DNA from: Prosopocoilus inquinatus
Taxonomy: Eukaryota; Arthropoda; Insecta; Coleoptera; Lucanidae
DNA: 64,000 nucleotides
Assembly (NCBI GenBank): GCA_036172665.1
Contig: CM069870.1
Coordinates: forward strand, 70,246,212-70,310,211
Direction of reading: 5' to 3'
Every line of letters starts with the position of its first letter. Position 1 is the first letter of the stretch. Below are positions 31,120-42,783 of the stretch, in pieces. A program made the translations under genes and the position numbers. The notes below the pieces were generated by a model. The model saw only the letters and a list, made by a program, of their open reading frames with translations, made no database searches and was not told the origin of the DNA.

Positions 31120-33310
31120 TTGTAGAGGGTGTCCCAAACGTCTCGAAAAGTTAAAAAATGCCTGTTTCAATACATTTTATCAAGAAAAGTTCTGTAAGTT
31201 TTCATTCCGCATAATCTAATATTATTTTCAAATATACAGGTTGTTCATTTAATAAGTTACAAACCTAACTTATTATTTTTTAAATGGAACACTATATATT
31301 TTATTGCAGTTTCGGTTAGCCCTTGAAGAGATGATAAAAATGATAAAACATTATACTTATTTACTTTTAGTATTTACCGAGTTACTTTTAATTTCATGCA
31401 AAAAATGGGTCATGTTTGATCGTCTGCCAAATTGTCAATTTTAATGATACGACGATCAACCTTGGACCAAAATATTTCCAAATCTCTCTACTTTTACAAT
31501 ATTCATCGTTTTCATAAACCTAGCGCCTATCAACAACACTACGATTCAGTTCGCGTATTGTAAAATTAGTCATTTTTTTCAAATGGAATACCCTGTATAT
31601 TATAGTATATTTGGATAGTGCTTTCTACGAGCTTTCCAACCATATCATATTTTATGGTCTTAAGATTGATAACTTGTGAGTTATTATCAGATCGCTACAA
31701 TCAAATTAAAAAACGTGCTGTATAATAGTTTCATTTGTCTCAGAAATATTTTATCATTCCAAATATTTATCCAAACACTTTATTTTTGTTCGAATTAACA
31801 ATGTCTTTGTCATTGTTGTAGCGGTTACAATAAAAATATGGAATAAATACAGGAACTGAACGATTTTCACTACATAATTCCAAATTACACTATGAAAACG
31901 AATGGAAAGAATCTATTTACACAGTAAAAAAATTCTATTATTTTGAAGCTACATATCAAAGAAACAAATTGAATCTTAACATTTTCTTACACATTAACTA
32001 AGAAAAGCAAAATGTCTCCAGTCACAAACAGGTTTAAAAATCATAAAAATTTAAACTATTGAAAAAATCTAAAAGAATCTTTGCCATATTGCTAAACACA
32101 CATTTTCTTCTCTTTGCATGTGCCGAGTACATCTTTATACTCTTGTTTCTTTTCGTATCCCCATAAATTAAGAATAGTGCAGGTGAAAACAGTTTAGTAA
32201 TAGTTTTTTGAAATTTATTTCATACTAATATTAGATTATATTTTTATGCGTATTTCAACAGGTTCGCTGCCATTTTCAATCATCCACACACGCGCATTCT
32301 TTGGTTGGTACGAGCCAGAGGATATTCTCATTGAATCTCCAATAGAAATCAAGATAGCGGCGTGGCTGTGGAAATACGTGTCTACATATTTTATGATAAG
32401 AGAATATGTTTTTCATTTGTTTACTCATATAAAAGAAGTCGAGAGACAAATCTGGTAACCATGGAGACCACTTCAAAGCATTACCACGTTCTAACCAGCG
32501 ATTATCCAACCCATTCGTAATGTGTTCTTACTTGACAGGAATTACCTGAAAAGAATCGTTCAGTTCCTGAATTTATTTATTTATTTTTATTTAAATCACT
32601 AAAAGTATGATAAACTGTATGGATAAATATCTTAAATGATTCTGAGGCGAATGAAAATATTATACAGTACGTTCCATAAGTTGATTATAAAGAAGTGATA
32701 ATAACTCACAAGTTATAAATCTTAAGACCATAGAATATGGTATGGTTCGAAAGCTGATAGAAAGTACCATCCAAAAATACTATAAAATACAGGGAGATTC
32801 AGGCAACTCTTTCATTAAAAGTTTACGGACTTCTCCTTTAAATTTCTGTTTCATATTTTGCAGTTATAAGTTAACGATGATGATCTATCAAAATATAATA
32901 TTTTCAATTTTCAGACACTTCCGCTTACACCGGAAGTTGCTGTCAACTTTCTTATTTTAAATAGAACACCCCATTTTTTAATGAATTTTTGAAATATTCA
33001 TAAAATTTTAAAAATATTTTGTGCAATATGTGACACAAAGAAAACTAACCGTTTCCGAGATATTTTCATTTTTTAAAAATAACTCAGACTTGCAGAACCT
33101 TTGTTATGATACTGCCATCTTTGTGCAACAAAACCCATGATGCCCATCTTTGGTCTGTAGTAGGTTACAGTAGCATTCTTTCAGATCATGTCCAGTTTTG
33201 CACTTGATTGCTTACAGGCTGGTTGAAAAGTAACTTCTATTCGAACTAATTTCAACTGTCGAAAAGTCATGTTTTTTAAATGGAACGCCTAGTATATTTT
33301 TATACCATGT
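31120..33310. repeat. Cluster of CACCCTGTATA / TTTAAATGGAACACC fold-back repeats
   Basis: Motif copies such as TTTTAAATGGAACACTATA (31258), CAAATGGAATACCCTGTATA (31579), TTTTAAATAGAACACCCC (32955) and TTTTAAATGGAACGCCTAG (33273) punctuate this region. One clear long inverted repeat pairs 31583-31735 with 32668-32800 (CTTAAGACCATA, AACTCACAAGTTAT and CCCTGTAT blocks). The interior is AT-rich and unassigned apart from the hammerhead-like relic at 32348. Confidence 0.6.
32348..32391 (+). ncRNA. Hammerhead family B relic
   Basis: ATCAAGATAGCGGCGTGGCT followed by GTGGAAATACGTGTCTAC aligns position by position with family B. The stem II strands still pair weakly, GAAA is kept, and stem III is ATACGTGT. 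The 5' box is mutated from CTGAAGA to ATCAAGA, so catalysis is not expected. Confidence 0.55.
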
Positions 33311-33699
33311 GACTCAGGATTAAATGTTCTTTCATCCTGTATTAGCATTCCCTATACCTATCTCTTATAGTTCACTCGTTATCAATAATTTCTTTTTAAT
33401 ATCTAATTTTTTCCATTTTTTGGTGTTGTTTTTAAATAGTGGGCTATGAAAACTAGAGATATTATAATTTTTTAAATCATCCGTCTCCTAGAAATTAAAA
33501 AAAAAATTTAATCGCTAGGGAAGAACCAAAAAATAAATATTCAAACACAGACATATTAAATGTTTTTGATGATAAAAAAATCGACAATTCAAGAAGTTAA
33601 TAAAAAAAAATGTTATATCGAGGAAAATGTGTTATTACTGAGACACAATCGAAAGTTATTACTAATAAATAATAGCTGAGAACCACTTACAGTCAATAT

Positions 33700-34110
33700 T
33701 AATCTGACAGTCATTTGTTTCTCCAAAGGGACCATAAAATCGGACACGGAAGGTCCTGAAACTTTTCTAATTTAGGCTATTTTGTGAAACTTCAAATAAA
33801 AAAGTATTGTAGCCATTTCCCGTAAACACCAAGATTTTGTTACTAAATCATTTCTAAAATAGTAGGCTTTGGGAGATGATATTTTAGAGACATAATTAAT
33901 TTATCATCCTGAACGCGATGCGATGATAAAAAACCTAACATTCCATTAAAAAAAGTTGAAAACAATCGAAAACCTGATTGTCATTTGTTTTTCCGAAAGT
34001 ACCATAAAAACGAGGAGGAAAGGTCCTAAAACTTTTCTAATTTAAGTTGCTTCGTAAAAATACAAATAAGAAAGTTAGCTATTCTAGCGGCTTTCCATGA
34101 ACACCCTGTA
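33700..34110. repeat. Diverged direct repeat, about 265-bp period
   Basis: TTTGTTTCTCCAAAGGGACC to TAAACACC near 33715-33830 recurs as TTTGTTTTTCCGAAAGTACC to GAACACCCTGTATG near 33980-34115. Both include GGTCCT(G/A)AAACTTTTCTAAT. Confidence 0.65.
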
Positions 34111-35959
34111 TGTTGTATGTACACTTCTGCTATAAAGTTTTCGGAGTACGAGACATGCCACTGGCAGTAAGAAATTTTATGCTTTGCAATTATGAACCTT
34201 ATAGCTTTTACAACCGTACCTGCTACCCCGATAATAAAACCGGTCATCGCAAACACAGCGATTTAACACAGATGCGAACTTATTGAACCAACTTGAATAA
34301 TCTGCTAGAAAGACTTTCATTGTAGTTGGATGGATAAGAAATTTAACAAAATTTATTTTCTAAATATTATAACATGTGTAGTAAATAATGTGTGCATTAT
34401 GAAATTAAAATTTCTGAAACTTTGGCAATTGAAATTAAATAAGTCAATAAAATAAAATCTGTTATTTTTTGTTAATTAAATTTAACTTTCTAGTTTCATT
34501 AAATACACATATGTTTTGCAACTAATTAATAGCTTTGTTGAGCAGAACTTCTTAGCATTTATATTATTATAATAAGAAACAAATTTAAATAATCTAGCTC
34601 ATTCTATATATTTTTTCAAATACTCAAAAATCATTCACATATTTTCACAAAATAAATGTTACACGATTTAATCATTTTCTCTTAACTTCTAGATGACAAC
34701 TTGCCAAACTTTGTGGATGAACTTTTCAACTTATTTTACTGATGTCAGATTTGAGAAGAAACTAAAAAGAAGAATATTATTTTTTCCTCTGTGGCGTAGA
34801 ATGAAATATGTATATTATTTTTAACGCAAGTATTGCAATTTTTAAGTATTACACATATCATTCTATATTCTAGGAGTTTAATACTATATTTGTTAAGTTT
34901 CCTAAATTTGTATGATTCTGAATAATTTTAATGAGTTAATTATTCGATCAATAAGTATCATCAGTAAACTTATTATTTAAATGAAATTAAGTTATTTTAA
35001 ATTTATTTTACCGTAAATTCTTACAGTATTATATGATACCGTATAAAAAAGAATAACATACACTGGAAAAAGTATTCAAAACTTTATTATTGAGAACAAC
35101 GAAAAACTTATTACAAGTAAAAACAAAACTAAAGTAAAAATTAACAAAACAATAATTCACGTATATATTTAATTCCCTCATACTAAAACCCTCATCTTAA
35201 ACAGGGATTTCCGATACATTTATTTTACTTGTTTCCAATAATCAACACATAATTTTTGTTTTATGCATACTTGATATATAAAATTGTTTTAGATTTTTTT
35301 TTATATATTGTGCATCCTATACCATGAGTTTTTTTTGCTCTGAACATGCAATGTAAATATCCCTATGGTCAATTTTAGAAAAAATAATAACACCTATTTT
35401 TAGTAAAAACATTTTAACTGTTTCAAATGTCCTTCACGTTTTAAATACTAATGCCAAACGATTATCAAATTCTTTCCTAGTATTTTTGAAATATTTCAGA
35501 CATAATTCATGACATTCATAACTGACATTAACATCATATTTGTTTTATTGAAACTTGTTTGCATATTCTGTCATGCATTGACATGTTTTTTTTTATAACT
35601 TAACCTGGGAATATTTACCTTTTATGTTTAGAGTTAATAAAATAAATCACGGTATGTATAGATGCTTCATTTTAGGATCCGCAGAAAAACATAACAGCAT
35701 AAAAGTCATAGGTTTTTATACGTGATATCTCTTTACCACAAAGAACAAAAGGGTATCATAAAACAGAGGTTCGGTAAAATGAAACATAATTTTTCTTGAT
35801 GTCGAAAATGTTTTACATGAATAGGTTTCTTGACATGTGAATAAGACGTGTATGATAAAATTGAATTGAAAATATCAATATATTAACATTTATAAAATAA
35901 AGATGACGTGAAAAAATGTAAAATATAACGGAAATGCTTAAATAGCATAATAGAAACCG
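34111..35959. other. AT-rich, no feature recognised
   Basis: Very AT-rich DNA without frames, inverted repeats or motifs that I can support. Confidence 0.45.
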
Positions 35960-36031
35960 CTTAAATAGCGACATCCTGCGATCGCTTCTGCTGACGAAGC
36001 CCCAAGTAGGACTGAAACAGCTGTACAGAGG
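35960..36031 (+). ncRNA. Compact hammerhead ribozyme, family A
   Basis: The first 26 bases of module M (AATAGCGACATCCTGCGATC) are fused to a complete short hammerhead. CTGACGA is at 35991-35997. Stem II is AGCCC/GGACT with one mismatch. GAAA is at 36014-36017, stem III is ACAGCTGT, and the cleavage residue is A36025. Stem I is a 6-bp CTTCTG/CAGAGG. The long arms of the full element are gone, leaving an approximately 46-nt motif (35986-36031) with all catalytic boxes intact. Confidence 0.78.
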
Positions 36032-36039
36032 AACGGGAC

Positions 36040-36480
36040 AAAATAACTAGAATCAAAATTGTGAGGTCTTCTATTTACTTAAAAATAAATAAAATCGAAC
36101 ATATGTCATAATTGTTATTATTTTCTTAAAATTATGTGAGCTTTCCGTATGGCAAAGCTAATAAATCACCCTGTATTTCATATTTACTAAAAATCTGTTT
36201 ATGTATTTCTCGTAATGAAAATTTTAGAATCCACAGAAAAACATACACAAACTACAAACGAATAAAATTTTTGTGAAGTCAAACAAACCAGAAGTGTATA
36301 AATGCAGAAATTTGGTATAATTATAATTTTTCAGATTAATTAACATCGTCGATCCTTTATAGCAATTTAACATTTATATGTCTTTATAATATGATCTGAA
36401 ATCCTGTTATTTAACAATATAAAATATTCTAATTAAAAAAAATAATTTTTTGTTCAATTTTTAAGTTAAAGCAAAAGAGA
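36040..36480. other. AT-rich, no feature recognised
   Basis: Contains AAATCACCCTGTATTTCA near 36165, a lone CACCCTGTAT motif; otherwise nothing. Confidence 0.4.
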
Positions 36481-37310
36481 ACAAACAAATTCGCCACCGC
36501 GTCCGCGTTCGCAACCGCGCGTCGCCTCAATAAATACTCGGACCCAAATACTGGCAACGAAATTCAACAAACCATAAACATCTGCACCGGCCGGGGTTTA
36601 ATAGGACCTAAGTAAACAACCCTCCTATCGGGGTGCGGAGAAAGTGTCTCTGTTCCTTAAGGTTCGAAATATATTAGGCCCGTTTCAATAAGGTTCAAAT
36701 TCGAACGATTTTATTGCTTTTCATTTCGAAACTTTTAAGCATTAGTGTACGTCTCCGTAAAACATCTGAGCTACCTCTACGCCAATTTCGAAAGTATTTT
36801 TTTAATCGGTGCGTGCGTATTGGAATAATCGTTCTGTTAAATTCGCCGTCATTAATTAGCGATCGTGAGTGAACAGAAACTTTAAAGAAAGAATGCCGGT
36901 AAATGTTTACTCTTTTTCTAAATTGTAAACAACGAAGCGCGACACGAGACAGGGGCCCCCTGACACGCGTTCTTGGAACGCTTTGATCTCGGCTTAGGAT
37001 TTTTGGACCGCAATCATGCCGTTGCAGAGTCCCGGCATTTCCTCCGCCGGCCGCCCCGCCGAAGATCTGCTGCTCGCCGGTACTTCCCCATTGCTCACCC
37101 TGACACGCGCGGCGCCTTTCTTTCTTTCTTTCGAGAGTAGGTATGTGGTACGTACGTGCGCTTTCCACGTTCTCCATGACATTGTTCCCGTTCGCCGCCG
37201 CCTGAAATTTCCGATGTTTCATTGACCCACTCTTGCGGGCGCAGAAAAAGCGGAGGATTTGGGAATATCCGTGCGCCTACTGAGAACTCGTAACTGTATT
37301 GTGTTTGTCT
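36480..37310. other. GC-rich island, possible exon or regulatory region
   Basis: The most GC- and CpG-rich stretch of the first 50 kb (for example 36490-36520 and 37020-37130). A 175-codon minus-strand frame (36695-37222) is open, but its Arg/Gly-rich product shows no domain, so I do not call it a gene. A promoter/5' exon of an unidentified gene, or a regulatory element, is possible. Confidence 0.3.
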
Positions 37311-37418
37311 TCTCACGCATTCATTTCACCTCCTAGACCACCTATAGAGAGAGAGGACAGGGTCGTATTACTAATCAGAAAGTACACAGAATATTGTGTT
37401 TACGTACGCAGTGTATAA

Positions 37419-38287
37419 GGCTGTGATTACACTGGATGCGTAAGTGACGATAGGATATACACGTGCATAGTCGGACAAAACGATTTAAATACCGTGCCTT
37501 CAATTGAATTCCTCACTAAAGTGGGCTACGATTTCACTGTTTTTTTTTCTCCTAAGATTTTCAGCACTGATAGCTGTTCAATTGTTTAATTAAACAAATG
37601 TCAAATTGACACTTTGTATTTTCAATTAATTCAAAATGTTAGAATTACAGCAAAAAATATTTATTGTTGAAAGTTATTTTCAGACCGGTAGAATAGAAAA
37701 TGTACAGTTATTTTATTCAATTGATCAGTGTGTACAGAAGTTTCGACAGCAGTTTTCTCATTTTGCTTTACTTATGAACAGCCAGTTAAACATATCCATG
37801 CTTGTGTTCTTAAATTTCGTGAAACAGGATCACTTGGTCGCAAAACAGGAAGCGGAGCAGCTAAGAAAAGGACTGCAGCCTGCATTGAAGATGTTCGGGA
37901 TCGAATGGGACACTCTCCCTTAGCAAACGGGTTTGAAAACATGAAACGCAGAGTACGCTTATGTATTCAGCTGAAGGAGAGCACTTTGAGCATCTACTTT
38001 AAACTTTAATGTTGTGTTTTTATTTGATGTTATGATCAGTACTGACAGTTAATGACAACTGTTTTCTCTAGAATTGTGTCGCCAACTTCATAAAAAAATC
38101 ACAGCTTACTTTAATGAGGAATTCAATTGAAGGTACGGTACATTTAACTACATAAAAGCGTTTCTTACGAACGAAACGCATTAACAAAAATCGCTACTGC
38201 ATAGTTATTTATGTATTTTTAAATCGTTCGTCCGACTACGCACCTGTCTGCCTTATTACGACTTACGCATCCAGTGTAACCACAGCC
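37419..38287. mobile_element. PIF/Harbinger-like element with TAA duplication
   Basis: TAA lies on both sides (37416-37418, 38288-38290). Ends GGCTGTGATTACACTGGATG and, as reverse complement, GGCTGTGGTTACACTGGATG are nearly identical. Inner matched blocks GTGCATAGTCGGACAAAACG / CGTTCGTCCGACTACGCAC and TTCAATTGAATTCCTCA / TGAGGAATTCAATTGAA extend the terminal repeats. The 869-bp interior carries a broken helix-turn-helix reading frame (37636-38009). The 3-bp TWA duplication fits PIF/Harbinger; the frame could indicate a captured or different transposase. Confidence 0.7.
37636..38009 (+). pseudogene. Broken helix-turn-helix (DUF4817-like) transposase N-terminus
   Basis: Frame 37636-37923 starts MLELQQKIFIVESYFQTGR and continues CVQKFRQQFSHF, resembling the insect DUF4817-type helix-turn-helix found at the start of some transposon proteins. 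The match then moves to the frame of 37728-38009: HIHACVLKFRETGSLGRK, then CIEDVRDRMGHSPLANG. A frameshift near 37790 therefore separates the helices. No catalytic DDE part is present. It is a dead fragment of about 120 codons; family assignment is from memory of the motif pattern. Confidence 0.6.
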
Positions 38288-38290
38288 TAA

Positions 38291-38706
38291 CGGAAAATGT
38301 TTTTAATTTCATTCAAGAAGAAGGGTGTTCCAATTTAATCAAATACGTCAACCAACACGGTCCAACAGACATCTCATCACACTCGCATATCTTTTACAAT
38401 AATAATAAAAAATAATAATAATAATCGAAAACGCTGTGTTTAGAGATTGATTACTTGTCCCCTACGAGGCGTCTCCGGTGAATACAAAATAACAATCTGC
38501 TGAATTTATTAACGTTTTTTTTTCTTTTTTTCAATTCGGGACGAACAAAAGACGATCGTTTGAAAAGCCTAAATACCCCGAGGTCGAAAAATGAAAGTAA
38601 GAAACAAATTCGACATTTAAAGAACGTCTAACTTTTGGAAACGTTGCTCGAGGCTGACGATGTTTGTCGCCGGATTTATTTCGAAGAACGTGTCATGTAC
38701 TGTATA
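38291..38706. other. No feature recognised
   Basis: Short AAT-rich microsatellite near 38399-38425; otherwise nothing assignable. Confidence 0.4.
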
Positions 38707-38974
38707 CCGGGTGTCCCACGCACGCCATTCCTGATTTGCGACATGAAATTTGGAAAAGGTAGATTAAAAAAAAAAAAACAAATTTTCTGACGCATTAGTG
38801 CCGAGTACCCGTAGGTTTTCCGGTTTCTGTGGAAGCGACGCCGACTTTCTTGTTTTAAACAGAACACCCTATATATTTTTACATTTTCTGCCGAATAAAT
38901 ATCGCTTGGCAATTTTGGTTTCCACAAAAAAGAAACTTTCTTTTTGTTTTTGAATCTGAAATTGGGACACCCGG
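38707..38974. repeat. MITE with CCGGGTGTCCCA ends and TA duplication
   Basis: CCGGGTGTCCCACG at the left and TTGGGACACCCGG at the right, each flanked by TA (38705-38706, 38975-38976). An inner AACAGAACACCCTATATA (38854-38879) is the inward-facing partner motif of this family. Tc1/mariner-like by TA target; no coding sequence. Confidence 0.75.
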
Positions 38975-38999
38975 TAGGTGCAGTGGAGGGGCGTTCGTA

Positions 39000-39340
39000 A
39001 AGAATTTCCAGGGGCAGAGGGGCGAGGGGGGAGACACAAATTGAAGGCAGTAAATTTTTACCATATTCAGTTTGTGGGCGATTCCAGCGGGTATGTGTCC
39101 TTTTCACCCTTCTCTATGGACGCGCATGATATAGGGCGTCCCAAGAATGCAAATCTGCACACTGGGGGGGAGGGGGGGAGGGATTGCAGGTCGTAGATTT
39201 TTATCACATTCAGCTATAAATTTGTGGACGTTTCAGGATGATTCCAGCGGTGGGCGTGTGTCATTTTTGCCCTCCTCTGTGAACGTGCATGGTTATAGCG
39301 TGTCCCAATAATACTAATCTGCAGACCGAGATTAACTTTC
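39000..39340. repeat. Two-unit tandem repeat, about 180 bp
   Basis: GATTCCAGCGGGTATGTGTC ... GGCGTCCCAAGAATGCAAAT (39080-39160) recurs as GATTCCAGCGGTGGGCGTGT ... GCGTGTCCCAATAATACTAA (39240-39320). A poly-G stretch at 39163-39180 lies between them. Confidence 0.65.
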
Positions 39341-39379
39341 TTTGTTTAAAGGCGTATCATAATCATTTCAAGAACAAAG

Positions 39380-39502
39380 GGCCGATTTCATAATAGGCCT
39401 TTAAATTTAAAGTTAGTTTAACCTAAAAAAATACATTTGTTTCTCTGTCCTTAAAGTGACTTTAACTTAAAGCTTCCTTAAAGCCTGACTATGAAAACGG
39501 GC
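39380..39502. repeat. Palindromic MITE, GGCCGATTTCATAATAG family, copy 2
   Basis: Same 123-bp hairpin as 627-749: GGCCGATTTCATAATAGGCC ... GACTATGAAAACGGGC. Confidence 0.85.
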
Positions 39503-40332
39503 AAAAGTAGATAAAAAAAAATTGTTTAAATCTAAAAGCAGACCAAAAGCGCATTTTTTTTTAGTTAGATGGCACAAGTCACCACAAGAGATGTCGCTTC
39601 GAGCCTGCCACTCTTAGAAGCTGAAATTTTTCGACTGTGAAAGTCTTTTTTCAACATCACAGTAAGTTCGAAAGCAAAGTAGGAAAAAAAGTTGTAAATC
39701 TAAAAAAAACAAATCAAATACCCGTTGTTTTTCGTTGTCTGATATAAGCCACACGAGATGGCGCTGCAAATCTTCCACTCTTGGAAACCGAAATTTTGCC
39801 AAAAAAAAAAATAATGTCTTGCCCTTCTTCGTTGTTGCACTGGGTGTGCGACACAGCCGTAAGAGTTTCCTGTTTGTTGTATTCTATGGGCTTTTGTTTG
39901 CGCTTTAATAGCAAACACTTGTGTCGGCTTTCTTTATCGGCAAATTTCAAAGGAGTTCCGGCTGATGCAGCTTCATTGTATTGTCTTCGAGCTCGTCGCG
40001 CGATTGCGAGTGTATGGGAGGGGCAGGGGAGGGGGGCGGTGCCTTTCCCCGTTTAAGACAACTTCCATATTGAATTTGGGCGTAAACCAATTGATGGTTA
40101 TTTAATCAAAGTACACTCGGGTTCTGTTTGTTTGTAATAGTCGTCGGTTGACTTTGTTTGGTGGCGCGATTTCTTGCTGTGTGGGGGTTGACTCCATTTT
40201 CGGTGTCCAGGTCCCAGGATGACCGGGACACATGGAATTTGCCACATGCAACCAATTGACGGCTATATAATTTTCAATCAAAAAAGACTGACGTGATAAA
40301 ATCAGGCCAGATCTATCCTCTACGGGAATAAT
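39503..40332. other. Mostly unassigned; stray GATGGC motifs
   Basis: AGATGGCACAAGTCACCACA (39568) and GAGATGGCGCTGCAAATC (39757) are about 190 bp apart and look like two decayed units of the GATGGCGC satellite at 41160. GC-richer sequence at 39960-40060 has no supported frame. Confidence 0.45.
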
Positions 40333-40457
40333 GGCCGTTTTCATAATCAGACTTTAAATTTAAAGTTACTTTAACCGAAAAAAAAATACATTTGTTTCCC
40401 TATACTTAAAGTGACTTTAAATTAAAGCTTCCTTAAAGTCTGATTATGAAAATGGCC
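40333..40457. repeat. Palindromic MITE, GGCCGTTTTCATAATCAG family, copy 3
   Basis: Cleanest copy: GGCCGTTTTCATAATCAGAC pairs perfectly with GTCTGATTATGAAAATGGCC apart from one base. Confidence 0.88.
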
Positions 40458-41155
40458 GTAGGCCTCAAAATCAATCACAAAATTTAATTATAGCGCAGAA
40501 ATAATTTATTTCACAAACAATAGGCTCATTCAGTAACTTTTTCTTTTCATTTTTTCTATCAATTAATCTGTACGAATATTGAAATGCAAAAAAAAAAATT
40601 TGAGCGCCCTATACAGGATGACACAGAGCTCTCTAACTTTTTTGTTATTCTAGGTATCGACTGGTTTTTTTATGTATTAGGAGCGCTACTATTGTATATT
40701 TAAGAAATATTTTCGTTTGTTTACAGGCTGCCTAATTATTATAAAAAATATCAAAGTTGTTTTTTTTTTTTTTTAAATAGAAACACCCTATTCTGATTCC
40801 ATTTTTGAATTCTGCGCGTTAAATTATCTTGAGTCATTTTCACGTGTCAGTCATACTTTTTGGCGTGAGTCAAATTTTTTCTTTACAACGCAAGATGCCA
40901 TTCGAAAATTCGTAACTTCTAAACCACTGAAGATAACGCCATCGATTTTTTTTTCAGTCAATGCCGTAGGCTGTGGCCAATCTTTTGAAATGTCGTCCAG
41001 TTGTGAAGGGATGTTCCAATGCTCGCTACGATTTTTTGAATATGACTCCATTTTTTTTTTTAATTTAACGTCCGGTTTATTTTTACGCCGTTCCACAGCG
41101 TTTTTGACAAGATTTTCAACGATATACGATTGTATAATTCTAATAAAATTCGTAT
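40458..41155. other. No gene; isolated CACCCT motifs
   Basis: GCGCCCTATACAGGATGACA (40602) and AAATAGAAACACCCTATTC (40776) belong to the CAGGGTG repeat family, but no full element could be delimited. The remainder is unassigned. Confidence 0.4.
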
Positions 41156-41690
41156 TTGTTTTAATTAGATGACTGACACAAGATCAAAGATGGCGCCACT
41201 CTCTAGAAAAATTAATTTTACGAAACGTAACGTCCAAATAACTTTAATCGCGACTCCTGCATTCGATATCACAATAAGTCCAAACACAAAGAAAGCAGAA
41301 AGAGATTCTTTAAATTTAAAAACAAAAAGAATGCAGTTAGAGACACAAGCCCAAAGATGGCGCCACTCTCTAGCGAAAGCAATTTTAAGAAATATAGCGT
41401 CATAACAAGTGTAATCACGACTGGTTTTCGATTTCAGAATAAATTCAAACCAGAGAGAAATTCTGGAAATTTAAAAACAAATAAAATACTGTTTTGTTAT
41501 AGTGATCCATGATGTAAGCCCAAAGATGGCGCCACTCTCTAGAAAATGGAAATTTACGAAATTTAGTGTCGTAATAACTTTAATCGCAAAACTGTTTTCC
41601 GTATCACAGAGTCCAAACGCAAACCAGGAAAAATTGTTTAAGTCTAAAAACAAATAAAACACGCGGTTTTTCTTCAGTTAGATCTCAAAG
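41156..41690. repeat. Tandem repeat, about 167-bp unit, GATGGCGCCACTCTCTAG
   Basis: CAAAGATGGCGCCACTCTCT occurs at 41186, 41352 and 41522. Each copy is followed by AATTTTACGAAA..TA(A/G)(C/T)GTC, a TTTAATCGC block and a TTTAAAAACAAA run. Periods are 163-170 bp. Confidence 0.85.
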
Positions 41691-42783
41691 TGTGGGTCGC
41701 AAAGGGTCGCTTAATTAAATTTGGGGGTCACGGAAATTTCAGCAAAACTAAAAACCCCATTTTTTTGTTATTTCATAAGAAATAAGCATTCCATACGTTA
41801 TCGTATTGTAGCGACTGGCTAATAGATGGCACTGCTGACGCGTTAACTTTTTAAAAAGAGGATTGACTGATTTTTCAGACGTTCTCGGCTAGTATCAAGG
41901 TAGTTATAAAGAACAACAATTGACCAAGAAACTACACAGAACAACTGAAAACGCCCGAGAACTCAGTATTGCCAATTCTCTCTTTAAAAGTCAGCTAAAT
42001 AGCGCATTGGCAGTGCCATCTATTGGCCGATCGCAACAGCACGATTCCTTATGGAATGCTATTTCTTCTCATCAGAAAAAAAATGGAGTTCCTAAATTAT
42101 TGGCATTGAAAACAGTCTTAACAAAAAACTTTATTTTAATTTGTTGGTGTCGATTAGCTTGATTGCGTCTGTACAGTTACATTTTGGTCGTCACTGTCAA
42201 TCAAAACGTCAGTTTCAATTCAAAATTTTTTTTATTATCCATCAAAGAAGTGTCTATCTTCTTACTTTTAGTAAAATAAAGTTTGGCATCGATATTTTAC
42301 GATCAGTGTCAACCAAGATTTATTGCTCGCGACTGTAAATCAAATAATTATTGTTTTTCAATCAATTTTCTTTATGACTTTATTATCAGTGGATGTTTTA
42401 ATTCGTGTTCTTACTTTATTAACCTGTATGGTCTGGTTCGCAAATAGTTATTTACGTGTGAAGCTTTGTAAATTACGGATGAGTTGGAAGCTTGTGGGGC
42501 GAGCGACACAGAAGCGAGCCCCATGAACCAATGAGCCTAGTAAAAATTCATTGCAAAGCTTGCCGCGTACGAACGTTTATTTTTACCTTCACATCGCGAT
42601 TTTTAATTGATTTACTTTATTTTTTTTATGGAAACGTTTTCTTTTTATTGAAGACGTTATTTCTAGCTACACGTAGTCACGGTGATATAAACAGACAATC
42701 TCCTTTTTTATAAGCCGGTAAAATTTTACAGGTCCTTTATACAAGCCTGACCAATTTTACAGTAATTTACCGTTTATTTGGAT

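Noticed and set aside
36695..37222. 175-codon minus-strand open frame in a GC-rich island
   Set aside because: Arg/Gly/Ser-rich product with no domain, no codon-level support and overlapping frames on both strands; GC-rich DNA yields such frames by chance.
41920..42162. 80-codon frame within the degraded hAT-like element as a transposase piece
   Set aside because: No hAT motif is visible in it; too short to support.
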